From Flavobacterium album (lineage in GTDB: Bacteria > Bacteroidota > Bacteroidia > Flavobacteriales > Flavobacteriaceae), in contig NZ_CP029186.1 in the NCBI RefSeq assembly GCF_003096035.1, forward strand, positions 2,958,001 to 3,022,000: a DNA stretch of 64,000 bases, in the 5' to 3' direction. The stretch's first letter is position 1, and every line of letters begins with the position of its first letter. The notes beneath the pieces are model-generated. The model was not told the DNA's origin. It did not search any database and was given only the letters and a program-made list of their open reading frames with translations. Below are positions 26,403 through 34,181 of this stretch, one piece after another. Both the position numbers and the translations under genes were made by a program.

Positions 26403-28388
26403 ATGAATCAAATATTATTTAATGAACTTCTCAGCAGAGGCGAGGCTGACACTTTAGATTTTAAATTGAAAGGGTATTTTGTAGAGGATGTGTCCAGTTC
26501 CAAAAAAGACAAGGATAACGATTTCATAAAAGATGTTTTAGCACTTTCAAATACAATACGCGACGAGAATGCTTATATTATAATTGGAGTAGACGACGAT
26601 GGGAATAAAATTGGCATCGCAGAAGATGACTTTGTTGATGGGGCTGTATTACAGAGTAAGATTAAAGACAAAGTTTATCCACTACCAAAGTTATCCACCT
26701 ACCCTTTTTATGATGAAGACGGTTTAAAATTTCAGATAATTGAAATTCCTGTTGTATGGAATCAAAGCCCTTGTTTACCGACCTTCACATCTGGGATGAT
26801 TATTGAAAAGGGGCAGGTGTATTTGAGGAGAATGACTAGTAATGAAAGAGCTAATGCTGATGAAATTGTGAAGATTTCAGATTGGTTAAGAACTTTGCCT
26901 AAACAGGCAGAGGCAAACTCAAAAGCACATAAAAAATCGAGAGAAGCATCAGGATTTAGATTTGATGAAGTTACGATCCAAAAGCTATTTGGAAATGAAG
27001 CTGCTGAAGATGAAGACACTGATAGATTGCGAGAATATTATTTTAAAAATGATATATTCGATAAGATAGCAGTTGACTTGCCATTAAGAATTTTAGTCGG
27101 CCATAAAGGAATAGGCAAATCTGCACTTTTCAATGTTTCCATGTTAGAAGATAAAGATGCTGGACGATTACCAATCAAAATAAAGCCGGGAGACGTCGCT
27201 AACCTTGGGAAGGGAACCACTGATTTTTCAGACGCTATTAGTAGCTGGCGAAAAGGATTATTCAGTCTTATTTTTAAAAAAGCCTTAGTATATTTTGGAA
27301 TTAAAAAAACCTTCGATATAGATTTTGAAGATATTGAGGGACAATTTTTAGATGCCTTGGTCTCAGTTTTGAGCCAAGAATTAGAAGAAGATAATATAAA
27401 TGAACAATATCTTCGAAGCATAGAAAGGTTTATAGACAACCCTGTTATCAACGTTTACATTGATGACTTAGATAGGGGTTGGGAAGGTACGAAATATGAC
27501 ATTACAAAAATTTCAGCACTTCTGAATGCAGTTAGAGATATTATCGGAACGGAAAATAGAAAACTACAATTCAAGGTTTCCCTAAGATCTGATGTGTATT
27601 TTCTGTATAGAACATCTGATGAAAGCACAGATAAAACTCAAGGGTCAGTAATTTGGTACAAATGGACTCAACACGAGATACTTGGTTTATTAATTAAAAG
27701 AGTTAGAACTTTTTTTGGAAAAGATGTAGATGAAGGTTTGCTCCGATCTGCTCATCAAGCAGACCTTGCTAAGAATTTAGATAATATTATTGAGCCAATA
27801 TATGCTGGCCAAGGAAAATGGGAAAATAAAGAAATGTATAAAGTGCTTTTGTCTGTTATTCGTAAACGACCAAGGGATCTAGTTAAATTACTCACTCTAG
27901 CAGCAAGGAATGCTGATAATAGAAATTCAAAGATAATAATGACACAAGATATGAAGGCGATTTTTGATGAATATTCATTAGATCGAATTCAAGATACAAT
28001 TAATGAATATAAATCTGAATTACCTGCGATAGAAAGATTGTTATTTGGAATGAAACCCGATAGAATGACTTCTAAAACTTCCGAAAGTTTCTACTATACT
28101 ACTGAGAGTTTGTTAAAAAAAATAAATAAGATTAGAGAAAGAGGCGAATTCTTTTTTTCGAATGGGCGAAAAGCTTATGCGAAAGACTTAGCTGCCTTTT
28201 TATATAAAATCAATTTTTTGACTGCAACAAAACCTCAAGATGACGGGTTTATTGAACGTAAAGACTTTGAAGAAAATAGATATTTAGTACCTAAGTTTGA
28301 GGATTTTGGATATGACTGGGAAGTTCATATGGCTTTTAGGTGGGGGTTACAACCAAGCAATCAAGAGTTTATTTATTCAAAAATCTAA
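26403..28388 (+). CDS. AlbA_2 (Schlafen-like) domain fused to a P-loop ATPase; candidate defence protein
   Basis: 661 aa. Residues 8-160 look like the AlbA_2/Schlafen divergent AAA-4 domain: EADTLDFKLK (14-23), LALSNTI (46-52), IIIGVDDDGNKIG (59-71), GQVYLRR (137-143). Residues ~185-530 look like a Sll1717-type P-loop ATPase: Walker A GHKGIGKSA (233-241), Walker B VYIDDLDRG (351-359), then SLRSDVYFLYRT and KRPRDLVKLL. No transmembrane segment. Composition is much more AT-rich than neighbours, with many AAA, AAT, TTA codons, suggesting transfer. Nuclease or RNA/DNA-binding action by AlbA_2 and NTP-dependent switching are inferences from the families. Followed by the first DUF1801 remnant. Confidence 0.85.
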   Translation: MNQILFNELLSRGEADTLDFKLKGYFVEDVSSSKKDKDNDFIKDVLALSNTIRDENAYIIIGVDDDGNKIGIAEDDFVDGAVLQSKIKDKVYPLPKLSTYPFYDEDGLKFQIIEIPVVWNQSPCLPTFTSGMIIEKGQVYLRRMTSNERANADEIVKISDWLRTLPKQAEANSKAHKKSREASGFRFDEVTIQKLFGNEAAEDEDTDRLREYYFKNDIFDKIAVDLPLRILVGHKGIGKSALFNVSMLEDKDAGRLPIKIKPGDVANLGKGTTDFSDAISSWRKGLFSLIFKKALVYFGIKKTFDIDFEDIEGQFLDALVSVLSQELEEDNINEQYLRSIERFIDNPVINVYIDDLDRGWEGTKYDITKISALLNAVRDIIGTENRKLQFKVSLRSDVYFLYRTSDESTDKTQGSVIWYKWTQHEILGLLIKRVRTFFGKDVDEGLLRSAHQADLAKNLDNIIEPIYAGQGKWENKEMYKVLLSVIRKRPRDLVKLLTLAARNADNRNSKIIMTQDMKAIFDEYSLDRIQDTINEYKSELPAIERLLFGMKPDRMTSKTSESFYYTTESLLKKINKIRERGEFFFSNGRKAYAKDLAAFLYKINFLTATKPQDDGFIERKDFEENRYLVPKFEDFGYDWEVHMAFRWGLQPSNQEFIYSKI

Positions 28389-28442
28389 ATATCTTAAGAT
28401 AAAATTCCCCCGCTAGCGACCACAACTATTAAACAAACATTT

Positions 28443-28610
28443 ATGACCACCTCCCAACAAATCAACTCCTACGTTTCCACCCTCCCCGCTCCCAAACGCG
28501 CCGAAATGCAGCAACTTCACGAACGCATCCTAAAGCTCTTGCCGGGTGCCAGGCTGTGGTTCCATGATGGTACTAATGTGGAAGGCAAGGTGGTTTCCAA
28601 CAATAACTAA
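28443..28610 (+). pseudogene. DUF1801 gene head, truncated copy 1
   Basis: 55-codon frame starting MTTSQQINSYVSTLPAPKR and continuing through LLPGARLWFHDGTNVEGKVVSN before an early stop. This is the N-terminal ~55 residues of DUF1801, normally about 110-140 aa; the catalytic/core remainder is missing. It may be translated as a short peptide. GC is high relative to the genes around it. Copies 2 and 3 follow the next two genes. Confidence 0.72.
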
Positions 28611-28620
28611 TTTTAAATCA

Positions 28621-29100
28621 ATGAAATCAATAATAAGAATGGGAATATTAAGCGGGTTTTTATCTCTATTTGGCTGCACAAATAATGCATCACTAACGGA
28701 TAGTTCTATTCGAGCAAAGCAGATCGTGATCACAGAACTGAACGGGCAATTAAAACTTTTGGACCAGCATAAAACAGAATTTGATTTAATCGGCATCACC
28801 TCCAATGGGATTGACTGTATTTATTTTGTAAAAGACAGCAACAAATTCCAGATCGAATTTGAAGCGATGGGTAACGATCAGATCCAATTTATTGATAAAT
28901 TGAAAGCTTTTGCAAGCCAAAACGGATATGCGACCCAGATGAAGACCTACGGCAACAAGCCCCAATACGATGCGCCTGAGGCTCCTGTGCTGAAGATCTT
29001 GACAAATTCTGATATAGAAGAAACTGCTGTAATAGCGCAGAAAATTCAGAGAGATGTATTTGGGAATAATGAAGAGACGAAATATGATGTTGTACCTTGA
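28621..29100 (+). CDS. Lipoprotein of unknown function
   Basis: 159 aa from ATG 28621 (10 bp after remnant 1; the open frame from 28546 overlaps the remnant and is rejected). A short hydrophobic segment leads to the lipobox LSLFGC. The remainder is soluble and acidic, with no family I recognise. Flanked by DUF1801 heads on both sides, suggesting it arrived as a cassette. Confidence 0.72.
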   Translation: MKSIIRMGILSGFLSLFGCTNNASLTDSSIRAKQIVITELNGQLKLLDQHKTEFDLIGITSNGIDCIYFVKDSNKFQIEFEAMGNDQIQFIDKLKAFASQNGYATQMKTYGNKPQYDAPEAPVLKILTNSDIEETAVIAQKIQRDVFGNNEETKYDVVP

Positions 29101-29133
29101 TCTGTAAATAAACCAGAGTAAACAACACTTCTA

Positions 29134-29226
29134 ATGACCACAACCCAACAAATCTCCATCCACCTCTCCACCCTCCCCGCTCCCAAACGCACCGAAATGC
29201 AGGAGCTACCTCAATTTAATAAATAA
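29134..29226 (+). pseudogene. DUF1801 gene head, truncated copy 2
   Basis: 30-codon frame MTTTQQISIHLSTLPAPKR then TEMQ, diverging after the GAAATGCAG that is also in copy 1. It shares a 24-base identical block with copy 1 across the LSTLPAPKR coding part. It starts 34 bp after the previous gene's stop and ends 7 bp before the next ATG. Confidence 0.72.
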
Positions 29227-29233
29227 ACAAGCA

Positions 29234-29695
29234 ATGAAACTTTTATCAACCTATAATAACCAAAAAGTATGCTGGATTGACTATGCTGACTTGCCTGAAC
29301 AATTACCGGCTAATAACTGGATATGCCTTGCTATTGCTAATAATGTGCCTGATGATGATATTTTTGAAGCTTTCGTGAACGCGTCTGTTGCTAATGGCTT
29401 ACTTGAATTTAAAGCCTGGGGTAAATACGGAGAGCTGCTTCATGATAATTTTGATTCTATTGTTTCGTTTATTGAAGTTATGGAAGGCCATCCCAAAATT
29501 GAAGTAGTGACTACGTGGCATAACGATCAGAGCCTTGCAGATGTTTTTTGGCAATGCTTCTTTGCAACTTCTCTTCCTGAAAATGTGGATTTAAATAATC
29601 TTACGGTTGTCTGTACAGATCTGGATGGAATCGATCGAAGCAATGAGCTTGAAGAACATATCGGGCAATTTAAACAGGGTTGGTTGCCTGAATAA
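29234..29695 (+). CDS. Conserved small acidic protein of unknown function
   Basis: 153 aa, soluble, no signal peptide. It has NNWICLAIANNVPDDDIFEAFVNASVANGLLEF near the start, EVVTTWHNDQSLADVFWQCFF in the middle and an acidic end. The size, acidity and Trp content resemble immunity or SUKH-like small proteins, but I cannot name the family. It lies between DUF1801 heads 2 and 3. Confidence 0.75.
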   Translation: MKLLSTYNNQKVCWIDYADLPEQLPANNWICLAIANNVPDDDIFEAFVNASVANGLLEFKAWGKYGELLHDNFDSIVSFIEVMEGHPKIEVVTTWHNDQSLADVFWQCFFATSLPENVDLNNLTVVCTDLDGIDRSNELEEHIGQFKQGWLPE

Positions 29696-29720
29696 TTCTG
29701 TACCAAAAAAATAATAACCA

Positions 29721-29759
29721 ATGATAACCCAACAAATCTCCATCTACCATAACCCTTAA
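29721..29759 (+). pseudogene. DUF1801 gene head, truncated copy 3
   Basis: Only MITQQISIYHNP then stop. A 17-base block is shared exactly with copy 2 (coding QQISI). It starts 26 bp after the preceding stop and is followed directly by a terminator hairpin. Confidence 0.55.
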
Positions 29760-29763
29760 ATCA

Positions 29764-29789
29764 AAAAAGCCGCACAATGTGCAGCTTTA
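29764..29789. terminator. Bidirectional terminator hairpin
   Basis: AAAGC-c-GCAC-aat-GTGC-a-GCTTT, with A run before and T-rich after, between the convergent accessory region and the AraC-type regulator. Confidence 0.7.
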
Positions 29790-29837
29790 CTTTCCTTATG
29801 GGGAATTATTTGATTTTTAAAGATGTGAATTCTATGG

Positions 29838-30596
29838 TTACAATTTAAGGCTGTTAATCCTTCGGTATTCTTCTGCATTAACCCCAAATTTTTCTTTAAA
29901 CAATTTGCTAAAGCTGCTATAGCTGCTAAAGCCCAATTCATAAGATATATCTTTTAAGGTTAGCTCTGACCTGTCTAAATATGCCATACATTTTTCCATT
30001 TTGCAATGCATAATGTACTGGTGTGGCGTAGTATTGGTATATTCTTTAAAAATATCAATAAAACGGTGCTTTTTCCAGGGGGTCAGGTCTATAAGGTCCT
30101 GAAGGTATATTTTTTCAAGAATATTATCATTAATATGTTTGATTACTTTCTTTATATGGTATGGGGTTTCATCTTTTATTGCAGGCGAAGTAACCCTGCT
30201 GATGTCTATTTTTTTATATTTAAAGTTATGGAGCGCCAACGCTACATTGGCAATTATATCGGTGGCTTTATAGGGTTTTACAATATAACCGAACGGGAAT
30301 GTTTTTTTTATATCGTTTATAGTATTTTTATCATACAGGGATGTCATATACAAAAACGGGATGCTGCCTTTGGAATGCAAATATTCGCCAATTTTTATAC
30401 CGTCATAGGTTTTCCGCAACATCACATCGATTATTACAAGTGCAGGTTTTTTGTCTTCGATCGCTTTTACGGCCTCGTCATAACCCGTTATGTTAATAAT
30501 GGAGTCATAGCCTTCTTTTGACAGTATCCTTCTTATGTCGCTTGCGATCAGCAATTCATCTTCAACAATAAGTACAAGCGCAGGGTTTCTTTCCAT
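29838..30596 (-). CDS. Response regulator with AraC-type DNA-binding domain
   Basis: 252 aa. Receiver domain at residues 6-125 with acidic pocket VEDE, phospho-acceptor D57 in VIIDVML and Lys in IVKPYK. An AraC HTH follows at about 150-250 (LDRSELTLKDISYELGFSSYSSFSKLFKEKFG). Transcribed just after the TPR histidine kinase (6 bp apart), so this is probably its cognate regulator. Confidence 0.93.
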   Translation of the reverse strand: MERNPALVLIVEDELLIASDIRRILSKEGYDSIINITGYDEAVKAIEDKKPALVIIDVMLRKTYDGIKIGEYLHSKGSIPFLYMTSLYDKNTINDIKKTFPFGYIVKPYKATDIIANVALALHNFKYKKIDISRVTSPAIKDETPYHIKKVIKHINDNILEKIYLQDLIDLTPWKKHRFIDIFKEYTNTTPHQYIMHCKMEKCMAYLDRSELTLKDISYELGFSSYSSFSKLFKEKFGVNAEEYRRINSLKL

Positions 30597-30602
30597 TGTT
30601 AC

Positions 30603-32708
30603 CTAATTATTTTGAAAAGTGATATTGTAACATAAATTTTGTTCCTCGCTGACATTAACGCGGCCTTTTATTTGGTCGATAAGAAGGTAGATAAGCTCTC
30701 TTCCAAAAGAGTTTTTAGGCTGCGATTTGCCGATTTGTTTGATGCCATTATCTGAATAGGATAGCTCGAAAATACCTTCCTCATATTGAAGGTTAATGCT
30801 AATTACCGTAATTTTTTGTTTCGTATGCACGTGCTTTATAGTGTTCAGTACCATCTCATTTAAAATTAGCCCTAACGGAATTGCTTTTTGGATATCGAAC
30901 ATGTAGTGTGGAATGTCAATATCAAATATAAGCTTATGGGTATTGCTTTTAAAAGCATTGTCCATTGAGCTTATAAGCTCATTAACGAATTTGTGAAAAT
31001 CAATCTTGCTTATATTTTCCTCCTCATATAAGCTTTGATGAATCAGGGCCATTGATAAAATGCGGGAGGTAGCCTCTTCCAGGAAAGCATTAATATCCTT
31101 TACATTTTCTGAGTCTACCTGCAGGTTAAGAAGGCTGATGACCATCTGGAAGTTATTCTTTACCCTGTGGTGCACCTCTTTTATTAAGAGGTTCTTCTCT
31201 AAAAGATTTTTTTCGAGCTCTTCTTTTTGCCGGTTCACGATATTGTTCCTTATCTCCAGCTGTTTGCTCTTCTTTATTTTTTGTTTGTAATCTTTAAATA
31301 TAACGATCATAAGTACTACAGTCATCACCAAAGCAGCTATAAGCAGTATTGCCTTTATGTGCTCTTTCTTTATTGCCTCCTTATGTTTTATGTTCTCTTC
31401 ATTTAATTTTTTTACCTCCACATTTTTTTGGGCCAGGTCAACCGCAGAGGATAAATTGTTGAGATTAAAATTGTTTTGTATTTTTTCCTTTTCACTTTCA
31501 AAGCGCACTGCTTCTTCTAAAAGCGAAACAGATTTTTCTGTCTCATTATTAAATATTTCTATTTTGCAAAGGTGTTTTTTGCACTCTTTCAAAATATCAA
31601 GATCCTTATACGTTTTCGGACTTTTGCCCTTCAAAAGGCTCACGGTATTATCAAAAAAAAATTTTGCCTTACCCATTTCTTTTTTGGAGTAATATGTCAA
31701 TCCTAAAGTATAATTGCAGAAAACCAGCGTTTCAGGATACCAATACTCGCTGGCAGTATATATTTTACTCCTGTCTATAACAAGCTGTGCCTGTTGCCTG
31801 CCTTTATCTGTGTTTCCAAGATAATAGTTAATCAGCGCTAAATTGGACCGTATAAATAGTTTAATTTCCTCCTTATACGCAAGTTTCATGGCTTCTTTAA
31901 AGGTGGTTTCAGCCTGTTTATATCTCTTGAGGTTAAGCAGGATGGTACCTTTATCTAAGAGCATTATAAGTTTTGTATTATCAAAATATGTTTCATACCG
32001 CTTTGCCAGGTTGAATGCTTTGTCACAATACTCCAAAGCCTGGTCATACAAACCCATTTTTGTGTACAAACGGCTTATTTCAGTGCAGGCGAGGCGCATA
32101 CCCGGAGTATAGTCTGTAATACCAAAACCTTCCAGTGCTTCCTGGTAAATTTTGATTGCCTCATCATATTTTGACATTGACACATATGCATCGGCAAGGC
32201 GTACTTTGATATTGCATTTTTGGATTATAAACTTTTGACTTCTTGTTTTCTCCAGCGCCCCGGTAGCTATTTCTATAACCAGGTCATTCCTCCCATAAGC
32301 TGAATTAATTTCGCAAACCCGCATCACTGCAACAAGATAATCCTGCCAGTCTTTCAGTTCCTCAAAAATGTCTGCTGCTTTTCCCGCATATTTTAAGCTG
32401 CTGTCATACTTATATTCAGCAATTTCATTGTCTGCTGCCGTAAGATAATAAATCCCGAACCCTTTCCGGTAATTATTTTGCTGTACAAGATCAAATAAAG
32501 TGGCGGTATAGGTTTTTGCCTCATTTATGTTATTAGGCCTCACAGCTTTTATGTATCTGTATACCGGGCCAACCTTAAGGGTGTCGTGTAATCCTGAAGC
32601 CAGGACTTCCAGTAATGCTTCTTTTTCCCTGCTTACTTCAGTTTGGCAGTAGCTGTTCAATAAGGGTAAAAACAGCATAGCCATTATCAGTCTATCCAAT
32701 TTCTTCAT
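30603..32708 (-). CDS. TPR-containing sensor histidine kinase (HisKA_2 type)
   Basis: 701 aa. Signal peptide (1-21), periplasmic TPR array (~100-400), coiled coil, one membrane helix (452-471), another coiled coil, then the H-box EVHHRVKNN (511-519) of HisKA_2 and an HATPase domain with an N-box LGLILNEMVLNTIKH. The final G2 region is short. TPRs outside the membrane with a cytoplasmic kinase is a common Bacteroidota sensor design; the ligand is unknown. Operon with the AraC-type regulator. Confidence 0.93.
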   Translation of the reverse strand: MKKLDRLIMAMLFLPLLNSYCQTEVSREKEALLEVLASGLHDTLKVGPVYRYIKAVRPNNINEAKTYTATLFDLVQQNNYRKGFGIYYLTAADNEIAEYKYDSSLKYAGKAADIFEELKDWQDYLVAVMRVCEINSAYGRNDLVIEIATGALEKTRSQKFIIQKCNIKVRLADAYVSMSKYDEAIKIYQEALEGFGITDYTPGMRLACTEISRLYTKMGLYDQALEYCDKAFNLAKRYETYFDNTKLIMLLDKGTILLNLKRYKQAETTFKEAMKLAYKEEIKLFIRSNLALINYYLGNTDKGRQQAQLVIDRSKIYTASEYWYPETLVFCNYTLGLTYYSKKEMGKAKFFFDNTVSLLKGKSPKTYKDLDILKECKKHLCKIEIFNNETEKSVSLLEEAVRFESEKEKIQNNFNLNNLSSAVDLAQKNVEVKKLNEENIKHKEAIKKEHIKAILLIAALVMTVVLMIVIFKDYKQKIKKSKQLEIRNNIVNRQKEELEKNLLEKNLLIKEVHHRVKNNFQMVISLLNLQVDSENVKDINAFLEEATSRILSMALIHQSLYEEENISKIDFHKFVNELISSMDNAFKSNTHKLIFDIDIPHYMFDIQKAIPLGLILNEMVLNTIKHVHTKQKITVISINLQYEEGIFELSYSDNGIKQIGKSQPKNSFGRELIYLLIDQIKGRVNVSEEQNLCYNITFQNN

Positions 32709-32768
32709 ATAATTAAAGTTATTTGCTGTCTATCGGGGGAAAAATAACTTCATTACCATAATGTTATC

Positions 32769-32776
32769 CAAATATA
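32769..32776 (-). promoter_or_regulatory. -7 promoter box for the kinase/AraC regulator operon
   Basis: TATATTTG on the minus strand, exact consensus, giving an approximately 55-nt leader. Confidence 0.55.
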
Positions 32777-32870
32777 ACTAAAAATCTACTTTTTAATATT
32801 TCACTGCTCTTTTTAGTAGTAACATAAATAATATCCAACATTACTTTGCTGCATACTAATACAGAAGACC

Positions 32871-33611
32871 ATGCTGAGCACCATAATTGTGGATGACGAA
32901 CCTATTGTAATCGATATCATTAGAAAGATTGTCAGCCAAAATTTATTAGAGTTGAATATTGTCGGACATGCTTTAAATCTGGATGATGCAAAAAAGTTAA
33001 TAAATAAATATCGTCCCACAGTTCTTTTACTGGATGTAGAGGTTGGAAACAGGGAGAGCTTTGAACTGGTTAAAGACCTCGACTACCCTCATGAAAAAAT
33101 ATTTCTTTCATCCAACAGGGAATATGCATATAATGCTTTTATGCATAATGCTGCAGGGTTTGTATTAAAGCCTTTCAACAAGGAGGAATTAATAAACACT
33201 CTTACGGCCGCCCTGGCAAAAATAAAAAGTAACAGCCAGTTACCGGAGCCTGCAGGAGGACAAAAGGCATCGAAGGATTTTATAGCAGTGTCTTCATTCG
33301 ACAGTTATGAAATCATTAAGCTGAACGAACTGATGTACTGTACTGCCGAGGGCAAATACACGCATTTTAAACTAAAAAATGGAAGAAAAATACTTTCATC
33401 CAGGCATTTAGGGGCATACAGCAATTTGCTGGAACATAACAAGTCCTTTTTCAGGGTAAGCCGTTCTCACATCATAAATTTTGATTTTGTAATACGGATA
33501 ATAAAGAAGGACGGATTGCAATGCGAGCTTTCCGATGGCACTATAGTGTCGGTTTCCAGACGAAAGGCTTTGGAATTCAATAACTACATCAGGCTTGAAG
33601 ACTATAGCTAA
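32871..33611 (+). CDS. LytTR-family response regulator
   Basis: 246 aa. Receiver domain: IIVDDEP (5-11), phospho-acceptor D55 in VLLLDVEVG, Lys in VLKPFN. LytTR DNA-binding domain at about 140-240 (EGKYTHFKLKNGRKILSSRHLGAYSNLL, SFFRVSRSHIINFDFV). Divergent from the kinase operon; it may work with that kinase or with a distant LytS partner. The 267-bp gap after it contains no recognised site or gene. Confidence 0.93.
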   Translation: MLSTIIVDDEPIVIDIIRKIVSQNLLELNIVGHALNLDDAKKLINKYRPTVLLLDVEVGNRESFELVKDLDYPHEKIFLSSNREYAYNAFMHNAAGFVLKPFNKEELINTLTAALAKIKSNSQLPEPAGGQKASKDFIAVSSFDSYEIIKLNELMYCTAEGKYTHFKLKNGRKILSSRHLGAYSNLLEHNKSFFRVSRSHIINFDFVIRIIKKDGLQCELSDGTIVSVSRRKALEFNNYIRLEDYS

Positions 33612-33878
33612 ATTTTAAATAAAATCTGAAACCACACAATCCTTATATCTGCATTTGGCTACCTGTGTTCCGCCACTTGCTACCTTGACAGCGAAACAGT
33701 GAATATTATATAGAACCTTTGCAATACCTAAACCTAAACAGGATTCCTTTCTACCAGAAGTCATAGCGTAGCAACAGCAACTAATAGCTGTCCGGGGGAG
33801 AAATAAGTCTGCGCTATGCTTCAACCAGTATAGGAAACGCCTGTTGCCGGTTTTTCCAATTAATTAAATAATGAGAAA

Positions 33879-34181
33879 ATGAGAAAAAAACTATTATTGT
33901 TAACCGTATTTGTATTATGCTCAGGTATTGGCTATTCGATGGCCCTGCCAGGTATAAACTCAGGGGGCATGTCTCCGGTGGTTCAGTTCGATGACGATGG
34001 AGATGAGCCGCCCACAGAAGACCCGCCACCGCCCGCTCCTATAAACAGCTACTCGTACCTGCTTCTGGCTGTAGGCGTTTCCTTCGGCTATTTTGTGTTC
34101 AGGCGTGCAAGCCCTAAGGTTTTGTATCCTGCACGGCCCGGAAAAATATTCATCAATAAAAAGGATACCAGTCATGAGTAA
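33879..34181 (+). CDS. Small exported protein with PID-CTERM-like sorting end
   Basis: 100 aa: signal peptide (1-22), acidic then Pro-rich linker (DDDGDEPPTEDPPPPAP), a hydrophobic helix (INSYSYLLLAVGVSFGYFVF) and a basic patch (RRASPK). The architecture Pro-Ile-Asn, helix, Arg resembles the Bacteroidota PID-CTERM sorting signal; this is a resemblance only. The stop overlaps the next ATG by 8 bp, tying it to the T9SS cargo gene. An upstream four-codon ATG frame (33871) precedes its start. Confidence 0.78.
   Translation: MRKKLLLLTVFVLCSGIGYSMALPGINSGGMSPVVQFDDDGDEPPTEDPPPPAPINSYSYLLLAVGVSFGYFVFRRASPKVLYPARPGKIFINKKDTSHE

Noticed and set aside
26403..28388. Insertion sequence or transposase
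   Set aside because: No DDE or HUH motif and no terminal repeats are visible; the ATPase motifs point elsewhere.
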